A DNA stretch of 64,000 nucleotides, from positions 106,460,082-106,524,081 of the forward strand of contig BSWB01000007.1 in NCBI GenBank assembly GCA_033239125.1, written 5' to 3'. Of this stretch, positions 1 through 12,293 are shown piece after piece (position 1 is the stretch's first letter; every line of letters starts with the position of its first letter). The notes beneath the pieces are model-generated. The model was not told the DNA's origin. It made no database searches and was given only the letters and a program-made list of their open reading frames with translations. The DNA is from Fagopyrum homotropicum (Eukaryota; Streptophyta; Magnoliopsida; Caryophyllales; Polygonaceae). Position numbers and translations under genes: made by a program.

Positions 1-1295
1 AACACATAGCATGCTCACACACAATCGGTTATTATCTTCCATTAAATTATTCATTACTAATTCAACTTCTTTTGTCACACGAGAATCTCCTGAAACTCGC
101 CTCCGCTTCCGTCTACCAATAGGAATAGATCAGTACTATCCGTTACCTACGGGTCGGGTTGCAAGAGCACATTCTAGTCTCGTGAAGAACTAGACAAGTG
201 GTCACCGCCCGGTTATCATACACTTGGGCTAATTAAGGTTATAAAGGGTGAATCCTATTCCGGTTATCCGTAATAAACATGATAATCAACATAAACAAGC
301 CAAAACACTCAAACCTACATACGAAATGAAGCTAAGTAAGTCCAAGGGACTTACCTCACTCGAAGGTAGATAAAACTCAGCAACAACTCAGCAACAACTC
401 AGAAAATGAGCAAGGAAAGCATGTTCACACAAGCATCATGTATCAGGAACGAAACGGTTGCTAGAAGTCTATAACTTCTCAATGATCTGTAAGAAATCTC
501 CACTAGCTAAGGGCTCAACGTTAGTCTTACAGAATACTCAGGGAACAAGGAACAACAAAAAGAATCAAGGAAAGGAACGGGAAACAAGGAAGAAACTCAC
601 AAGAACGGGAGTTCCTGCAGAGGAAACCGTAGGGGTGGCAGAGCAAGGGGCAGGGGCGGCTTGCCGCGGGGGCGGGGATGTGCAGGCGCGGGGGCGGCTG
701 CGTGACAGAAGGCGATGTCGAGGTTTCTCTCGACAAAAACTACATAACAAAGGATCCAAAGCTCGATCCTTTGATCCAACTCTTCAAGACTCAACCAAGG
801 GAGCCTGTGAACATCAAAATATCAACAACGGAACCACAACAACTATCAAGACTCGATCTTGATCCTTGGAGAAGAAGAAAAGGAAGAACGAAGCGAAGAA
901 GCGAAACAGAAGAGAAAGGCATGTAGCAACTACATGAATGTGATGAAGAAACCAAAAGAGATGAACTTACACGTTTAGCAAGGTCGCAGGAAGCAAGGTG
1001 ATGGCGTCAGCTCTCAAGGGTTGAAGAAACGTAAGCAAGATACGGGAAAAAGAAGAAATGACAGGAATATATAGAGAAGGGCTTGAAAGATAGAAGGAAG
1101 GACGTTTTAGGGTTAGGAACAGGTTAAGGAAAACGGCCCATAAGATAGAAGATCGGATCTTCTATCTAAGGAAAGAAGATAAAACGAACGAAAGAAAGAT
1201 CGGGCGTGATCTGTAGTCAGCCGCGGGTGCGGCTTGCCGCAGGGGCGGCACACTACACCGCGGGGGTGGTGAAGGCGAAAGACTGGGGTCTTACA
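1..1295 (-). repeat. 3' LTR of element A (left end outside window)
   Basis: Nearly collinear with 5169-6159 over its first 970 bases. The minus-strand LTR start is TGTAAGACCCC at 1295, directly followed (in plus coordinates) by a polypurine tract. It holds the palindrome GTAAGTCC...GGACTTAC around 334-356, which reads AG|GTAAGT on the element's sense strand. Open frames seen here (for example 458-862) are repeated in the other LTR with changed frames and are not taken as genes. Confidence 0.85.
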
Positions 1296-1312
1296 TCAGA
1301 TCCCCCTAAAAA
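1296..1312 (-). other. Polypurine tract of element A
   Basis: On the minus strand the sequence TTTTTAGGGGGATCTGA abuts the LTR start TGTAAG. This is the expected plus-strand priming site of an LTR retrotransposon and fixes the element as minus-oriented, with the 3' LTR on the left. Confidence 0.8.
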
Positions 1313-1474
1313 GAAGTTTCGGCCCAAAACTTGCAACATCCCGAAAGAACACGTAACAACAATGAAGAAACACTAAACACAACTCATATATTCCCACATG
1401 GGACATGTAACTCAAAACGTCACAAAGCGTACGCAACGCGACAAAGGAAAAATTGAAACAAAACGACTATGCTA

Positions 1475-2482
1475 AAGGTGCATCCAGATACATCTTACTC
1501 GCACCAGGGTGCACTGAGTAAGGTGAAGAATGAGCCTCCTGAAGGATCCTCTATCTCAACTCTCGATCTGAAGGCACACAAACACGCTCCTGGTGTCTCA
1601 TAACTCCATCAGCACCAATTGTAAACTGTGGCGCCTCTCCTCGAGACATCCGGTTTCGGATCTGTGTCAAAGCTCGACAACTCTCCTGTTTCTATTGGAT
1701 TTCGGCCAACAGATCAGGTACTATCTCCAAGGTGGAAAACTGGTTGTCGGGATCCGGAAAATTGATATCCATCTCTAGCCACTGTGGCTGAGCTGTTAGC
1801 CTAGCAATCGTCATCTCCCGGGGAGTCTTCCTACTAAGGGCATCAACTACCACATTAGCCTTCCCCGTGTGGTATAAGATCTCAAGATCAAAGTTCTTCA
1901 TCAACACCAACCATCTTCTTTGACGGTTATTCAACTCCCGCTGAGTAAATATATACTTTAGACTCTTATGATTTGTGAATATCTGACACGTAGCTCCGTA
2001 TAGATAATGCCTCCAAATCTTCAAAGCGTGAACCACAACAACTAACTCCATATCATGGGTAGGGTACTTCTCCTCGTACGTCTTCAACTATCGAGATGCG
2101 TAAGCAATCACCTTACCCCTTTGCATCAGAACACATACCAAGCCCAGCTTGGATCCATCGTTGTAAACCACAAAATACTCAATGCCTTCTAGTTGGGTAG
2201 GATAGGAGCAGAGGTCAACCTCTTCTTCAGCTCCTCGAAGCTCTGCAGGCACAGCTCGGATCATACAAATCTCGTAGACTTCCTCATCAAGGAAGTGAGC
2301 GGTCGGGCAATAACTGAAAAGCCTTCAACAACACGCCGGTAGTAGCCCGTCAATCCTAAGAAGCTGCGTACCTCCTTGACGTTCTTAGGGGGCGGCCAAG
2401 ATGCTATTGACTCGATCTTCGCTGGATCTACCTTGATCCCTTCATCCGAAAAGATGTGACCAAAGAATGTTACCTCGGACAT
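1475..2482 (-). pseudogene. Element A RNase H and integrase N-terminal remnant
   Basis: Minus-strand pieces in several frames continue the polyprotein after the RT. At 2482-2261 lies the RT thumb/connection (SFLGLTGYYRR). Around 2200-2090 is a frame-broken FVVY..GSKLGLGCVL segment. At 2087-1692 is the RNase H with YPTHDMELVVVVHALKIWR, TNHKSLKYIF and the terminal KANVVVDALSRK. Between about 1600 and 1475 a stretch reading ILQEAHSSPYSVHPG is the start of the integrase zinc-binding domain. It then stops: the catalytic DDE core and any C-terminal domain are absent, and the next recognisable feature is the polypurine tract at 1296. The integrase was therefore lost by an internal deletion. Confidence 0.85.
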
Positions 2483-2566
2483 CCATAACTCGCACTTAGA
2501 GAGCTTGACGTAAAGCTCTCTATCCTATAAGACCTGAAGAACGATCCTCAAGTGTCCTGCATACTC

Positions 2567-3037
2567 TTATCTACTGCGAGAGTATACCAGAATGTCATCT
2601 ATAAAGACAACAACAAGCTGGTCTAGGAAGTCGATGAAGATGTTGTTCATCAACTCCATGAAGACTACGGGCGCGTTCGTAAGTCCGAATGACATCACTA
2701 CAAACTCTTTGTGTCCATATCTGGTCCGAAATGCCGTCTTGGCTACGTCCTGCTCTCTCACCCTCAGCTGGTGATATCCTGATCTCAGATCGATCCTCAA
2801 AAACACTGATGCTCCATGTAGTTGATCCAAAAGATTGTCGATACGGGGCAATGGGTACTTATTCTTGATCGGCACCTTGTTAAGCTCTCGGTAGTCGATA
2901 CATAACCTCATTGACCGGTCTTTCTTCGTGACGAAGAGAACTAGTGCTCCCCAAGAAGATACACTAGGGTGGATGAAGCCCTTCTCTGCTAACACCTCGA
3001 GCTGCTTCTTCAACTCAAGCATCTCGATGGGCGTCAT
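2567..3037 (-). pseudogene. Element A reverse transcriptase domain
   Basis: A 156-residue open frame on the minus strand covers the gypsy RT palm and fingers. Visible motifs are LCIDYRELNK, KYPLPRID.LLDQL, DLRSGYHQLRV, KTAFRTRYGH.EF, SFGLTNAP and the active site FIDDILVYS, the F-x-DD form of the Y-x-DD box. RT copies element RNA into cDNA. This domain is the best preserved part of element A, but it is separated by stops and frame changes from the protease upstream and RNase H downstream. The Ty3/gypsy rather than copia assignment rests on these motifs and on RT following protease directly. Confidence 0.92.
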
Positions 3038-3093
3038 GCGATAAGGAGCCTTAGAGATCGGTCCCGTACCGGGCTCTAAGTCAATTCCAAAGT

Positions 3094-3678
3094 CTACACT
3101 CCTCTGTGGAGGTAACCTGATGGCTCTCCAAAGACGTCAGTAAACTTGCAAGCTACTGGGATTTCCTCCAATGTTGGGCTCGTACTATCCTTCATGGCAT
3201 ACCACCCGAAAGCCTCGCAACCATGTCCAATAAGTCTCGCAGCTCGGACTGCATTGATGACTGTAATGGTCTTCCCTAGATCCCATCCTTTGAAGATCTT
3301 AACATGGCCCGCCTCTATTATTACCGTTACTGTCCTCTTGCCGATCTCCAGAATTTCTCGATGTCGATCCACCCAATCCATACCCAGAATAACTTCTTCA
3401 TGTAAGAAGTATATAACGAAGAAGTCAGCTGGCCAACCGCGACCTCCCAATCTAATGGGGAAATCACGAACCTCTCGTGTACCTCGAATCTTACCCCCAT
3501 CGGGTAATCCTATAAAGAAGGGTCTACCTTCTACTATAACTAACGTCAATCTATCTAAACATGCATCAAATATAAAGGAATGCGTAGCACCGGTATCAAA
3601 AAGAACTATGAAAGGAAAACCATTAATATGAATGGTATTTGTGGTCGTTGGCGCTGTCGGTTCTACAACACTCCTCAA
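3094..3678 (-). pseudogene. Element A aspartic protease domain
   Basis: A 194-residue minus-strand frame holds a retropepsin-like domain. The catalytic motif is LFDTGATHSFI (Asp in DTG), followed about 75 residues later by VILGMDWV, the conserved second motif of gypsy proteases. The C-terminal part reaches the linker before RT (VACKFTDVFGE, usual form FPDVF.DELPGLPP). It normally cuts the Gag-Pol polyprotein in cis. The link to the zinc-knuckle region at 3900-4000 needs frame changes. Confidence 0.88.
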
Positions 3679-3884
3679 CTCGTAAACTCTGGCTGATGCA
3701 TCTCTGGTGTCTGCAGAACCACCAACTCGTCCTCTACCTCTCCCTTGTCCCGGAGTGGAATCCTGAGGAGCAGTAGAACCAGGAAATCTCTCTTGTTGCT
3801 GCTGATAGTGTAATCTTTACCCTCCTCCTGTAACACTAGAAGGTGATGAACCCTGTTGAGATAGCGCCTTACCCTGATGGCAAA

Positions 3885-4837
3885 ACGCAACTCTATGTCC
3901 GAGCGTGCCACAAGAAAAGCAAGTCACTGCAGGCTTTTTGCAATCAGCTCGGATGTGTCCTACACCTCCTCAATTATGACACTGCCGTCCTTTGTCAGAA
4001 TTCTGCTGGAAACCAGAACATCCTAGCGTCTGACTACGCCCAAATCCAGTTGCTCTAGCTCCAACACTGGATGATCCAGTTTTTTGTCTCTTCTCAGGAC
4101 CTCATGTGTGAGAAACTCTCCTCTGACCCGGTCGGTCTCTCTCATAATCAGAAGCTACATCCTGATAGTCCGTCAAGGAATCACAACGGAAACCAACAAG
4201 ATAAGGGTGTGTCATCTGCCTCAACCTCCGAAAGAAAAGGTAAACATGCTGATCCTCTGGTGGTGCAGACGGACCCAACAAAGACAACTCATCATGAAAC
4301 TTGCCGATAATCACAGTAATAGGAAAATCCTCGAATCCAACCTTGAGAAAATCCTGAAGACGATCCCAACTCATAGTTGCAGGGCAGTAGCGATCTCTGA
4401 TCACCGTCTTCATCTGCTCATAACTAGTGACCTTACTGCAAACTGTCCTCCACCAAGAATGAGCCTGATCTTTAGTATCGTTTGTGCTATGTTGACTCGA
4501 CGTCCTTCTAGGCAACCGATCGCCTCCATAGCAGAATCTAGCTGTCCTAGCCACTGATCCACCTCCAATCTAGTCTTTCCCATGAAAGTGGGAACCTTCA
4601 GCAGATTGAAAGCCTTCAACCAACTGTCGGGCTTCGGCTCTCTTGCCTCAGCCGGCGCTCTAGCAACCTCAACAACTCTAGTAGGGGGAGCAACAACCTG
4701 TGTAACTTTTTGCGAAACCTCAGCTGATCTCGCGAGAACTGGCGGATTGGGGCTTGTCCTCCAGTCCTGATAGCCTCCTCAACTCTCTGCACATAGTCGC
4801 GATATGCAAAAGCTCTTATGGACACTCGACCGCACAA
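3885..4837 (-). pseudogene. Element A gag and zinc-knuckle remnant
   Basis: Several overlapping minus-strand frames together resemble a plant gypsy Gag. At 4837-4616 is an N-terminal piece. Around 4600-4420 are FMGKTRLEVDQWL and LDSAMEAIGCLEGRRV. At 4554-4102 are AHSWWRTV, a FLKVGFEDFPITV..GKFHDELSLL block and a FRRLRQM segment (Retrotrans_gag-like). Around 3990-3885 two CCHC knuckles follow. The second reads CFSCGTLGHRVAFC. The first reads CHN-stop-GGVGHIRADC, with its second Cys codon changed to TGA. Frameshifts near 4600 and 4410 break continuity. The start is lost because the 5' part is deleted up to the LTR. Confidence 0.8.
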
Positions 4838-6159
4838 TGGGTCCCGACCCTTAGAGTAGCAACTACATGACGGATCTTACAACAAGCCACAAATGAATGA
4901 AAACTAAAACTCAATATAAAACAAAGGTTTAAACAAAAGAAAATATAAAAGACTCACAGCCGAGTTCAAGACAAAAAGGAAAACAACAACATTAACATAA
5001 ACCCAATCCCGTCCTATAATGTACGGGAACCCCGGCTGACCACACCATCCGGATCACTCAGCAGCATCATGAACCTGCGGAACATCTACAATGACAGTAT
5101 AAACCGTTAGCTAACATTCTAGATATCAGCATGAACGTAAAGGCACAAACACATATAAGGTAAAGTAAACACATAGCATGCTCACACACAATCGGTTATT
5201 ATCTTCCATTAAGTTATCCATTACTAATTCAACTTCTTTTGTCACACGAGAATCTCCTGAAACTCGCCTCCGCTTCCGTCTACCAATGGGAATAGATCAG
5301 TACTATCCGTTACCTACGGGTCTGGGTTGCAAGAGCACATTCTAGTCTCCTAAATAACTAGACAAGTGGTCACCGCCCGGTTATCATACACTTGGGCTAG
5401 TTAAGGTTGTAAAGGGTGAATCCTATTCCGGTTATCCGTTATAAATATGATAATCAACACAAACAAGCCAAAACACTCAAACCAATATACAGAATGAAGC
5501 TAAGTAAGTCCAAGGGACTTACCTCACTCGAAGGTAGACAAACCTCAACAACAACTCAAAAACAACTCAAGAACAACTCAGGGAAGGAGCAAGGAAAGCT
5601 TGTTCTTACAAGAATCACGAATCAAGAACGAAACGGTTGCTAGAAGTCTATAACTTCTAGTCTCAATGATCTCTAAGAGATCTCCACAAGCTAAGGGCTC
5701 AATCTTAGTCTTACAGCATACTCAGGAAACAAGGAACAACCAAAAGAATCAAGGAAAGGAACGGGAAAGCAAGGAAGGAAGCAACTCACAAGAACGGGAG
5801 TTACTGCAGAGGAAACCGCAGAGACGGCGGAGCAAGGCGCAGGGGCGGCTTGCAGCGGGGGCGGGGATGTGCAGACGTGGGGGCGGCTGCGTGGCAGAAG
5901 GCGCTATCGAGGTTTATCTCGACAAAAACTTCACAACAAAGGATCCAAAGCTCGATCCTTTGATCCAACTCTTCAAGACTCAATCAATGGAGCCTATGAA
6001 CATCAACATATCAACAATGGAACCAACAACAAGGATCAAGACTCGATCTTGATCCTTAGAGAAGAAGAAAAGGAAGAAAGAAGGGAAGAAGCGAAACAGA
6101 AGAGAACGGCATACAACAACTACATGAACGTGATGAAAAAACCAGAAGAGATGAACTTA
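4833..6159 (-). repeat. 5' LTR of element A, truncated at both ends
   Basis: Matches 1-970 from about 5169 onward. It also matches the A-family LTR piece at 47477-47665 in its left part (cacaatgggtcccgaccctt). About 48 bases of the LTR end, TGTAACACCCC included, are missing at 4833 when compared with 47477. On the right it stops at aactta (6159), exactly where element B begins. In the sister LTR the sequence goes on with cacgtttagc (972). The splice-donor palindrome is at 5501-5525. Confidence 0.85.
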
Positions 6160-8997
6160 TGTAACACCCCAAATCCGCGGGACTCGGGATGCTACGGGTG
6201 AAGACCTCACAATGGGTTCCGACCCTTAGCTTGACAACAATTTCACCGGATCTTTCCAACATGGCACAAATAAAAGCAAATACCAAAATCGTTTTAATGC
6301 AATTCAAACAATCTCGAAAATAAAGATACAACTTGGAAACTCTGCCGAGTCCTCAAAACGACCCAACTCCAAAACATAAATCCATAAGATACAACATAAT
6401 CCAAAAACCACATTAACACATAACCATCCCCGTCCTATAATGTACGGAGACCCCGGTTGTCCACTCCTCTGCCTCACTCGGCGGCATCCCTATCTTGCAA
6501 GGCATCTACAACAACCGGTTTAAAACCGTTACATAGCAATCCGAATATTAGAGGAAAGAAAAGGCAGAATCACATATAACAAAGTAAAAACACACAAACA
6601 TTCTCGAACACGCCAAGTCCGGTTATTATATTTATTTAACGTTATTCCCTTACTAATCCACTTATGGTGTGACACGAGAATCCCTCGCCCTTGTCCCCTT
6701 TCACCATGTCGGGTTTGTACTTGACGCCTATCAACATCACCCGCTGGTGCTCGCAGGGGGCCTCCTAGTCACCCCATTTTAGACTAGACAAGCGGTCACC
6801 GCCCGTTATCACACACTTGGGCCAGATTTAAAAATAATACACAAGTCCACATCCTAACCCATTTAATAGTTATCACAACAATTATAAACACAAACCACCC
6901 ATACGTATCAAACAATATGCGAAAGCTAGCTAAGTAAGTCCGAGGACTTACCTGTACCAAATCAAGTTTGGTCAACGATATCCCTTGACTCGATATGAGT
7001 CTTATCTCAAATGCCTGATCATACCCTGAAACTTGTATCAGTATACTATCCGACCTCTAGAAGTCGCAACTTCTAGGTCAACAATGGAAAACTGAGAAAC
7101 TGCACTAAACCATCTCTTTTCTAAGAAAAGACGGTTTTACCCCTAGGATCCGGAAACTCTAAAGTTTCCCTGAGATCTCAAGAACGTCTATTAGAAACCC
7201 AACCTAGAAATCTAACTCTCCGGAGGAAGGATCTACTGACTATCTACTACTAAGGCTCAACTAACATATCGCTACTAAATCCGAAACATACCGATTCACC
7301 TACTCACATGCTCAAGCATGACTACCAAAGATGTAAACCATAAAGATAAACAATCCCAATCCATCTCCAAGAACACACACTTAAACCTAGCACAACTCTT
7401 CTAAAACCAAATACTTATACCCAACATCGGAAAATCACAAATCCGGATTAAACCAACGGTCGCTCTCAAAACTTAATGCCTAATACTACGCATACCCATG
7501 TACATCGTACCAAAAATTCATATCCATCCGAGATATTTAACTCATTTAAATTTGGATCACAAAACTACATCAACATGCAGTTTTTCCGACACTTAGAAAA
7601 TTCAGCAAACATTCAACAAAACTATACACGGTCTCAACTTTGAAAAATCATAACTCCTAAACCTCTCGATGGAATCCTCTCAAATTTTGATATAATCTGA
7701 TATGAAATCTTAACTATGACATATCCAAAATTCAAGTCAAACTAAGGAATATAACTCAATCAAATCTGTACCACAAAACTGCAACACAAGCAGATTCAGC
7801 ACAATCTATAAAATGCTCAAGGTCTCTACTTTGGAACACCATAACTCTCAAACTATAACTCGGATTCCTCTCAAGTTTTAATATAATCTGCTATGAAATA
7901 TCAACTATAACATATCCGAAATTCAACAACAAAGGAGGAGTCTAACTTACCCAAATCTGGACCCGAAGTTGGTTGATCAACACAGTTTCACAACTCAGAA
8001 AAACTGAACAAATGCCTACTGTTTCTTCAGGCTGTTATGCAAGGCTGGGAAAAGTGAAAGCATTCATCAGAAGTATTGTAACCTTACTCAAGTAGGTACC
8101 AAAAGGGCTCACAATCTCACCAACTTAGACGGCTGAAAGGGTGGCTCGGGGAAGAAGGCACAAAGGTTGTTGCTGAGCGGATCTGGGCTCGTCGGTATCA
8201 TCGGTCTGTTGGAGTCGACAAAAAAGGGAAGTGAGCCCCCTGGGTGCTGGTTCTGGAGTCGACAGAAGAGGGAAATGAGCCCCCTGGGTGTTGGTTATGG
8301 AGTCAGTAGAAGAGGGAAATGAACCATCCTGGGGTGCCGGTTTTGGAGTCGACAAAAGAGGGAAATGAGACATCCTGGGGTGCCGGTTCTGGAGTCAACA
8401 GAAGAGGGAAAGTGAGGCTGCAGCAGAGAAGCGAAGGAGGAGGATATGCAGGCGGGACTCCCTTGCTCCAACGGTAAGGGTGGTCGGCGATACACTCCGT
8501 TCAAAGGGAGGAGTCCAAGAGGTTGTTGTTGTGTTTCTCGTTGTAGCGAAGAGGAGGGTCAAGGCTGCGTCGTGCCGTGCAATTCGTCAGACTCCCAGTG
8601 GTGGTGACATCCATGGCCTCGGTTGGGTGGAGTTGAAGTTGTGGTGGTTTCATCCATGGTCGACAGAGAGAGAAGCGTGCGGTTTTATTCCAAGATGAGA
8701 GATACAAATTAGGGTTACGTAAAAACAAAGGAAGGAGGTTGTTAACACACTCAACCCAACATGGGCCCAACTGGCCTTCTTGTAATGGGCCCGGATGGTC
8801 AATTTTCGCGGTAAAAGCCTTATCATCGGTTTAAGAATAGATCGATCGATATGAGTATTTTATGTGAGTAGAGACCTCGCATAAATTAATAAAAATATCA
8901 AGGAACTCGGTGTCACATAAAATCACGGAAACGTCCAAACCGGTCAAGTTCCGGTTTGTCTCGTAAATAACAGGAAATAAAATTTCCGGATATTACA
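6160..8997 (-). repeat. 3' LTR of element B (2.8 kb)
   Basis: Begins TGTAACACCCC and ends ATTACA. It is followed by a polypurine tract and repeated, with many substitutions and two deletions of roughly 50-70 bp, at 12294-14250. Conserved blocks shared with all other gypsy-like LTRs here are the head (cacaatggg near 6208), ttatcacacacttgggcc near 6807 and the palindrome with a sense-strand CAG|GTAAGT at 6931-6953. A 44-46-bp tandem repeat lies at 8211-8418. A GC-rich stretch with TGGGCC motifs lies near 8760-8800. No protein gene is supported. Confidence 0.85.
8211..8418. repeat. 44-46-bp tandem repeat inside LTR B
   Basis: Copies start with ggagtc at 8211, 8255, 8299, 8345 and 8391, and each carries a purine-rich core (gaagagggaaatgag) followed by ctgggtgctggtt-like sequence. 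The short frames on both strands here are a by-product of the repetition. The sister LTR was cut by the Athila-like element just after the first copy begins, so it is unknown whether it had the same copy number. Confidence 0.85.
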
Positions 8998-9014
8998 TCA
9001 GTTCCCCCTAAAAA
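8998..9014 (-). other. Polypurine tract of element B
   Basis: The minus strand reads TTTTTAGGGGGAACTGA immediately before the LTR start. It is almost the same as the tracts of elements A (1296) and C (50289). Confidence 0.75.
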
Positions 9015-12000
9015 TAAGTTTTCTCCCGAAACTTACGATACGCCAATCATAAGGTCGGCCTTCACGGTACAACAAAGGTACAAGCCCAATGAATCTACTC
9101 GCTACAGCACAAGTCTCGTCGTTTCCACATATAAGTATCCCGCACATCAAGGTTACAATAAAACACGCATCGCTGACTAAGAACTTAAGCATGAAATAAA
9201 CATGTAGTCAAACAATAACACACAAATACAGGGTCAAGCCCTAACTCGTCGTTCCTGAGGTTGCAACTATCTTTACATAGATCTCTGAAAGGTTAGGTCT
9301 CATACTATCCACAATATCTCAGGTAGCCTCGTCGATTTTTCCTAAAACGACCAACTCCAAAATCTTTTCATGTACTTACATCCCAAGCGCCTGCTATAGC
9401 ATACTATAGTGGTTACTGGATATCTCACCGGTATCATCCGGCTCAACTGTCCGATCTTCTAATTTGATGACCTAACTCGTATCTGGTAGGTATCTCTCCA
9501 TCTGAATCCGTGTAAAACTGGGGTTACACTTTCCAATAGGGGAAGGGATACTCGTCCATTTATCACTTCTAAAGCGATTTAAAATCTCACATGGTTGTCT
9601 TACATAACTCACCTTCAAATCCTTTGATGACTTTTCTGAGGATAAATTATTCCACTTCCTTTCCTTCTGGTCTTCTAAAAAGGTTCCGAGTCTCTGATCT
9701 AGATATCACCCTTATACATCTCCCGGCACTTTACTAAGTGCTTAATACTAGTTGTATTACAACTCACTTGGTCTTGTCTCCTAATATGATTCAACCGTAT
9801 CATTCCTCTATTAAAGAATCATCACCATTCTCCTTTTCGGGTCTTAAACTTGAGATAACTCAATAATAAAAAATCTGGTGGTCATTCTCTGCGTTCACTT
9901 GTTGTCATCCATTTTATTTAATAGATCTCTAATATGTCATTAACTTCACCTCAGGTTTCTTACATAGTTCTAAAGGTCTTAAAGTGATGTAGTAATCTAT
10001 CAAGAATGATGATACTAGACACAAGGTGATCTCACATCACCGCCATTGATCATACTACTCAATAAAATGTGAAAACGCCATTGCTCATACATGGATAACA
10101 ATCTCGTTAATGTCACTCTTACTCGATACACAACTCAATTCCATTCCGATATAACATTAAATCTTGAAATTCCTTATCATAGCCATGTACCTATGTGCCA
10201 ATCAAATGACTTAGGAAGGCCGCCTATGGTCGATAGTACTACTCCTCTCTGGGAGGTTTGTTTATAGTGACTAACTTTTGAAGTCATCCCTCACTACTTG
10301 CATAATGTATCCGCGCCTCTACTGATATACTTCTCTACTATCGATATTATATCACCGAGGAAGTCTTCCAAGGTGTTGGTACCATCACTCCAAAAATCTG
10401 CAATCACCTTCATCTCTTTCTATAAGCCCATAGCTCATCAAAACCTAACCGACAAGTGCACGTTCTCAGATGTTGCCGGTCGGTCTATGTTTGACTTCAT
10501 TCAAGATCTCATACTCACTCTTCTCGTACTTCCACTGACATTGAGCTTCCTCATGGGTACCACTTACTCCGTTATACCATTTATACTTCTTCAGTTCGTT
10601 TTATATTCCACACTTCCGGTTCTTCTGGAAGATAATTCTATTTCTCAAGTCTAATTGCCCCCTTCATCTCGTATACATCGTTCCTTGAAGTCTTCCACGA
10701 CAGCTTGCAAGCACGTCTTTGTTGTTCCCATGGTCTTAATTATCATACACTTGTACTTTCTCTTGTATGGATTGTCCATGTGGGTTACTCAAGTCCCGTG
10801 TTGAGTGAGATATCCTTGCGGAATCTAGAGTTCACCCAGATCATTTTCACTTCCCACTTCTCCTTTAGATCATGTTGTTTTGTAGTATTACTTCTAGAAA
10901 GTTATGTTGTTTCGGTTACAAGGCTTCTACCTCCTTTTGATACTCAGACTACCCTCTTGGGTATCGCATCAGGATTTCTTCAAAAACCCTCGTATCTCCG
11001 AAGATGTCAAACAATCACTACGCTTCTGAAATCTACTTTCCACTTTAAGCTCTTTGTTTCATCTTTCATCTCTTGGTGATCATCATCCACACACACTTCT
11101 TCCTCCTTAGTGTTGCTCAATCTCACCACAATGACAGTAAACTATTGACTCCCTACGGTAATTCCACTATGTGAACTTCACCATGTGATCTTCCTTGGAA
11201 CTTTCAAATTTCTGAATAAGTCACCCACTTAGAATCTCGCAAAGATCGTCACTTCACCCTCCGGTACCTCCGGAAGCTTAACTTACGGTTCTCATCAATC
11301 TTTCACAATTGTTGGACCACTCTTTTCATCTTGACTCCCATACTTAGGAGCGCCTATTGAAAGCTCGTCTTACTTAAAACGCCACTTTTATTCTCGAGCG
11401 AGAACATAGTCCTCTTTACTTTATTCGCATCTTTAGTTCATCGACACCGCACTTGGAAAAAAAATCTTACGTTCGTTGTCTCTAGTTGCTTTATTGTTGT
11501 TCAATCGTTGCTCCCTTTGGACCCACCACTTATATCTTCTTGCCGCTTCCTTTTTTATAACTTCCTTCTTAGTTTGCTTAAACTAACTTGAGGTTCTCTC
11601 CACTTGTTGGTCTTTTGTTTACGTCATCTTTAATCCTCCGCTTCGACATCCTCTTAAAGGACTCCGAGAAAAACCAAGGTGTTTGTCCAAAACATGATAC
11701 ACAAGTCGGTACTTGAGCAAACTCATCCTCAGATGTAAACTATCCTAAGCCAAACGGCGTCATCCAAGGGGCGATGATAGCTTTCTATCATCTCGACTAT
11801 AAGGTCTAGCATCCATATGTCACTATATATCCTAGTATACGTATATAACTATATAAGTCCTATGTCCACATGCTATCAGCATAACACATCCAAGGAAACC
11901 ATTCTCATAAAACGAGTTTCAAGCACTAATATAATATTATCATGCCACATGTACAACTCATATCAATATAAAGGTCATGCCACCATAACAACATAACAAG

Positions 12001-12278
12001 TCCATCATGCATAACTATAATCAACATATAATAATAGTCTAAAAACATCATAGGTCCACGATACATATCTACATATATGCGCATATCTATATATATATAC
12101 TAAAAATCCAATAACTATGCTGCCGAGATCCGCGGAAGGAGTGGTGGCCCCGTACATTCTATCCCAATCCCGACTCATGCACATGATTTTGAAAACAAAA
12201 AGTCTGAACCCTTGCGGGTTCAGTTTATTCCTCATTCGGCCTTTAGAAGATTACGAGTGCCATTGTTGTCAACCTAGG

Positions 12279-12290
12279 GCTCTGATGCCA
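12279..12290 (-). other. Primer-binding site of element B (mutated)
   Basis: The minus strand reads TGGCATCAGAGC three bases inside the 5' LTR. The usual plant gypsy site, complementary to the 3' end of initiator tRNA-Met, is TGGTATCAGAGC. Element C has the unmutated form at 54556-54567. Confidence 0.8.
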
Positions 12291-12293
12291 CTT

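Larger units (their letters stand above)
1..6159 (-). mobile_element. Element A: decayed Ty3/gypsy retrotransposon
   Basis: Two direct repeats (1-1295 and 4833-6159, offset about 5168 bp) flank a minus-strand gag-protease-RT-RNase H region, which is the gypsy order. The left copy is the 3' LTR and runs off the window start. The right copy is the 5' LTR. The internal region is only about 3.5 kb because the integrase core is deleted, and the primer-binding site and the outer end of the 5' LTR are also missing (gag-like sequence meets LTR sequence at about 4833). The 5' LTR is interrupted at 6159 by element B, and its remaining roughly 330 bp are not found to the right. The copy cannot be autonomous. 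Confidence 0.9.
8998..12293 (-). other. Internal region of element B, no intact genes
   Basis: About 3.3 kb between the LTRs. Frames such as 10298-10654 and 10705-11079 lie on the antisense strand and show no recognisable domain. Blocks near 10450, 11273, 11675 and 12125-12293 resemble parts of element C's internal region (53090, 53598, 54005 and 54405-54570), so the two elements share an internal ancestor. I see no RT, protease or gag motif here. Functions for its movement would have to be supplied by another element. Confidence 0.7.

Noticed and set aside
527..926. Overlapping open frames on both strands near the window start (also 5666-6201)
   Set aside because: They lie in the two LTR copies of element A, change frame between the copies and show no domain.
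10298..11079. Two plus-strand frames of 118 and 124 codons
   Set aside because: They are antisense to element B, have no recognisable motif and a T-rich composition that gives long frames by chance.
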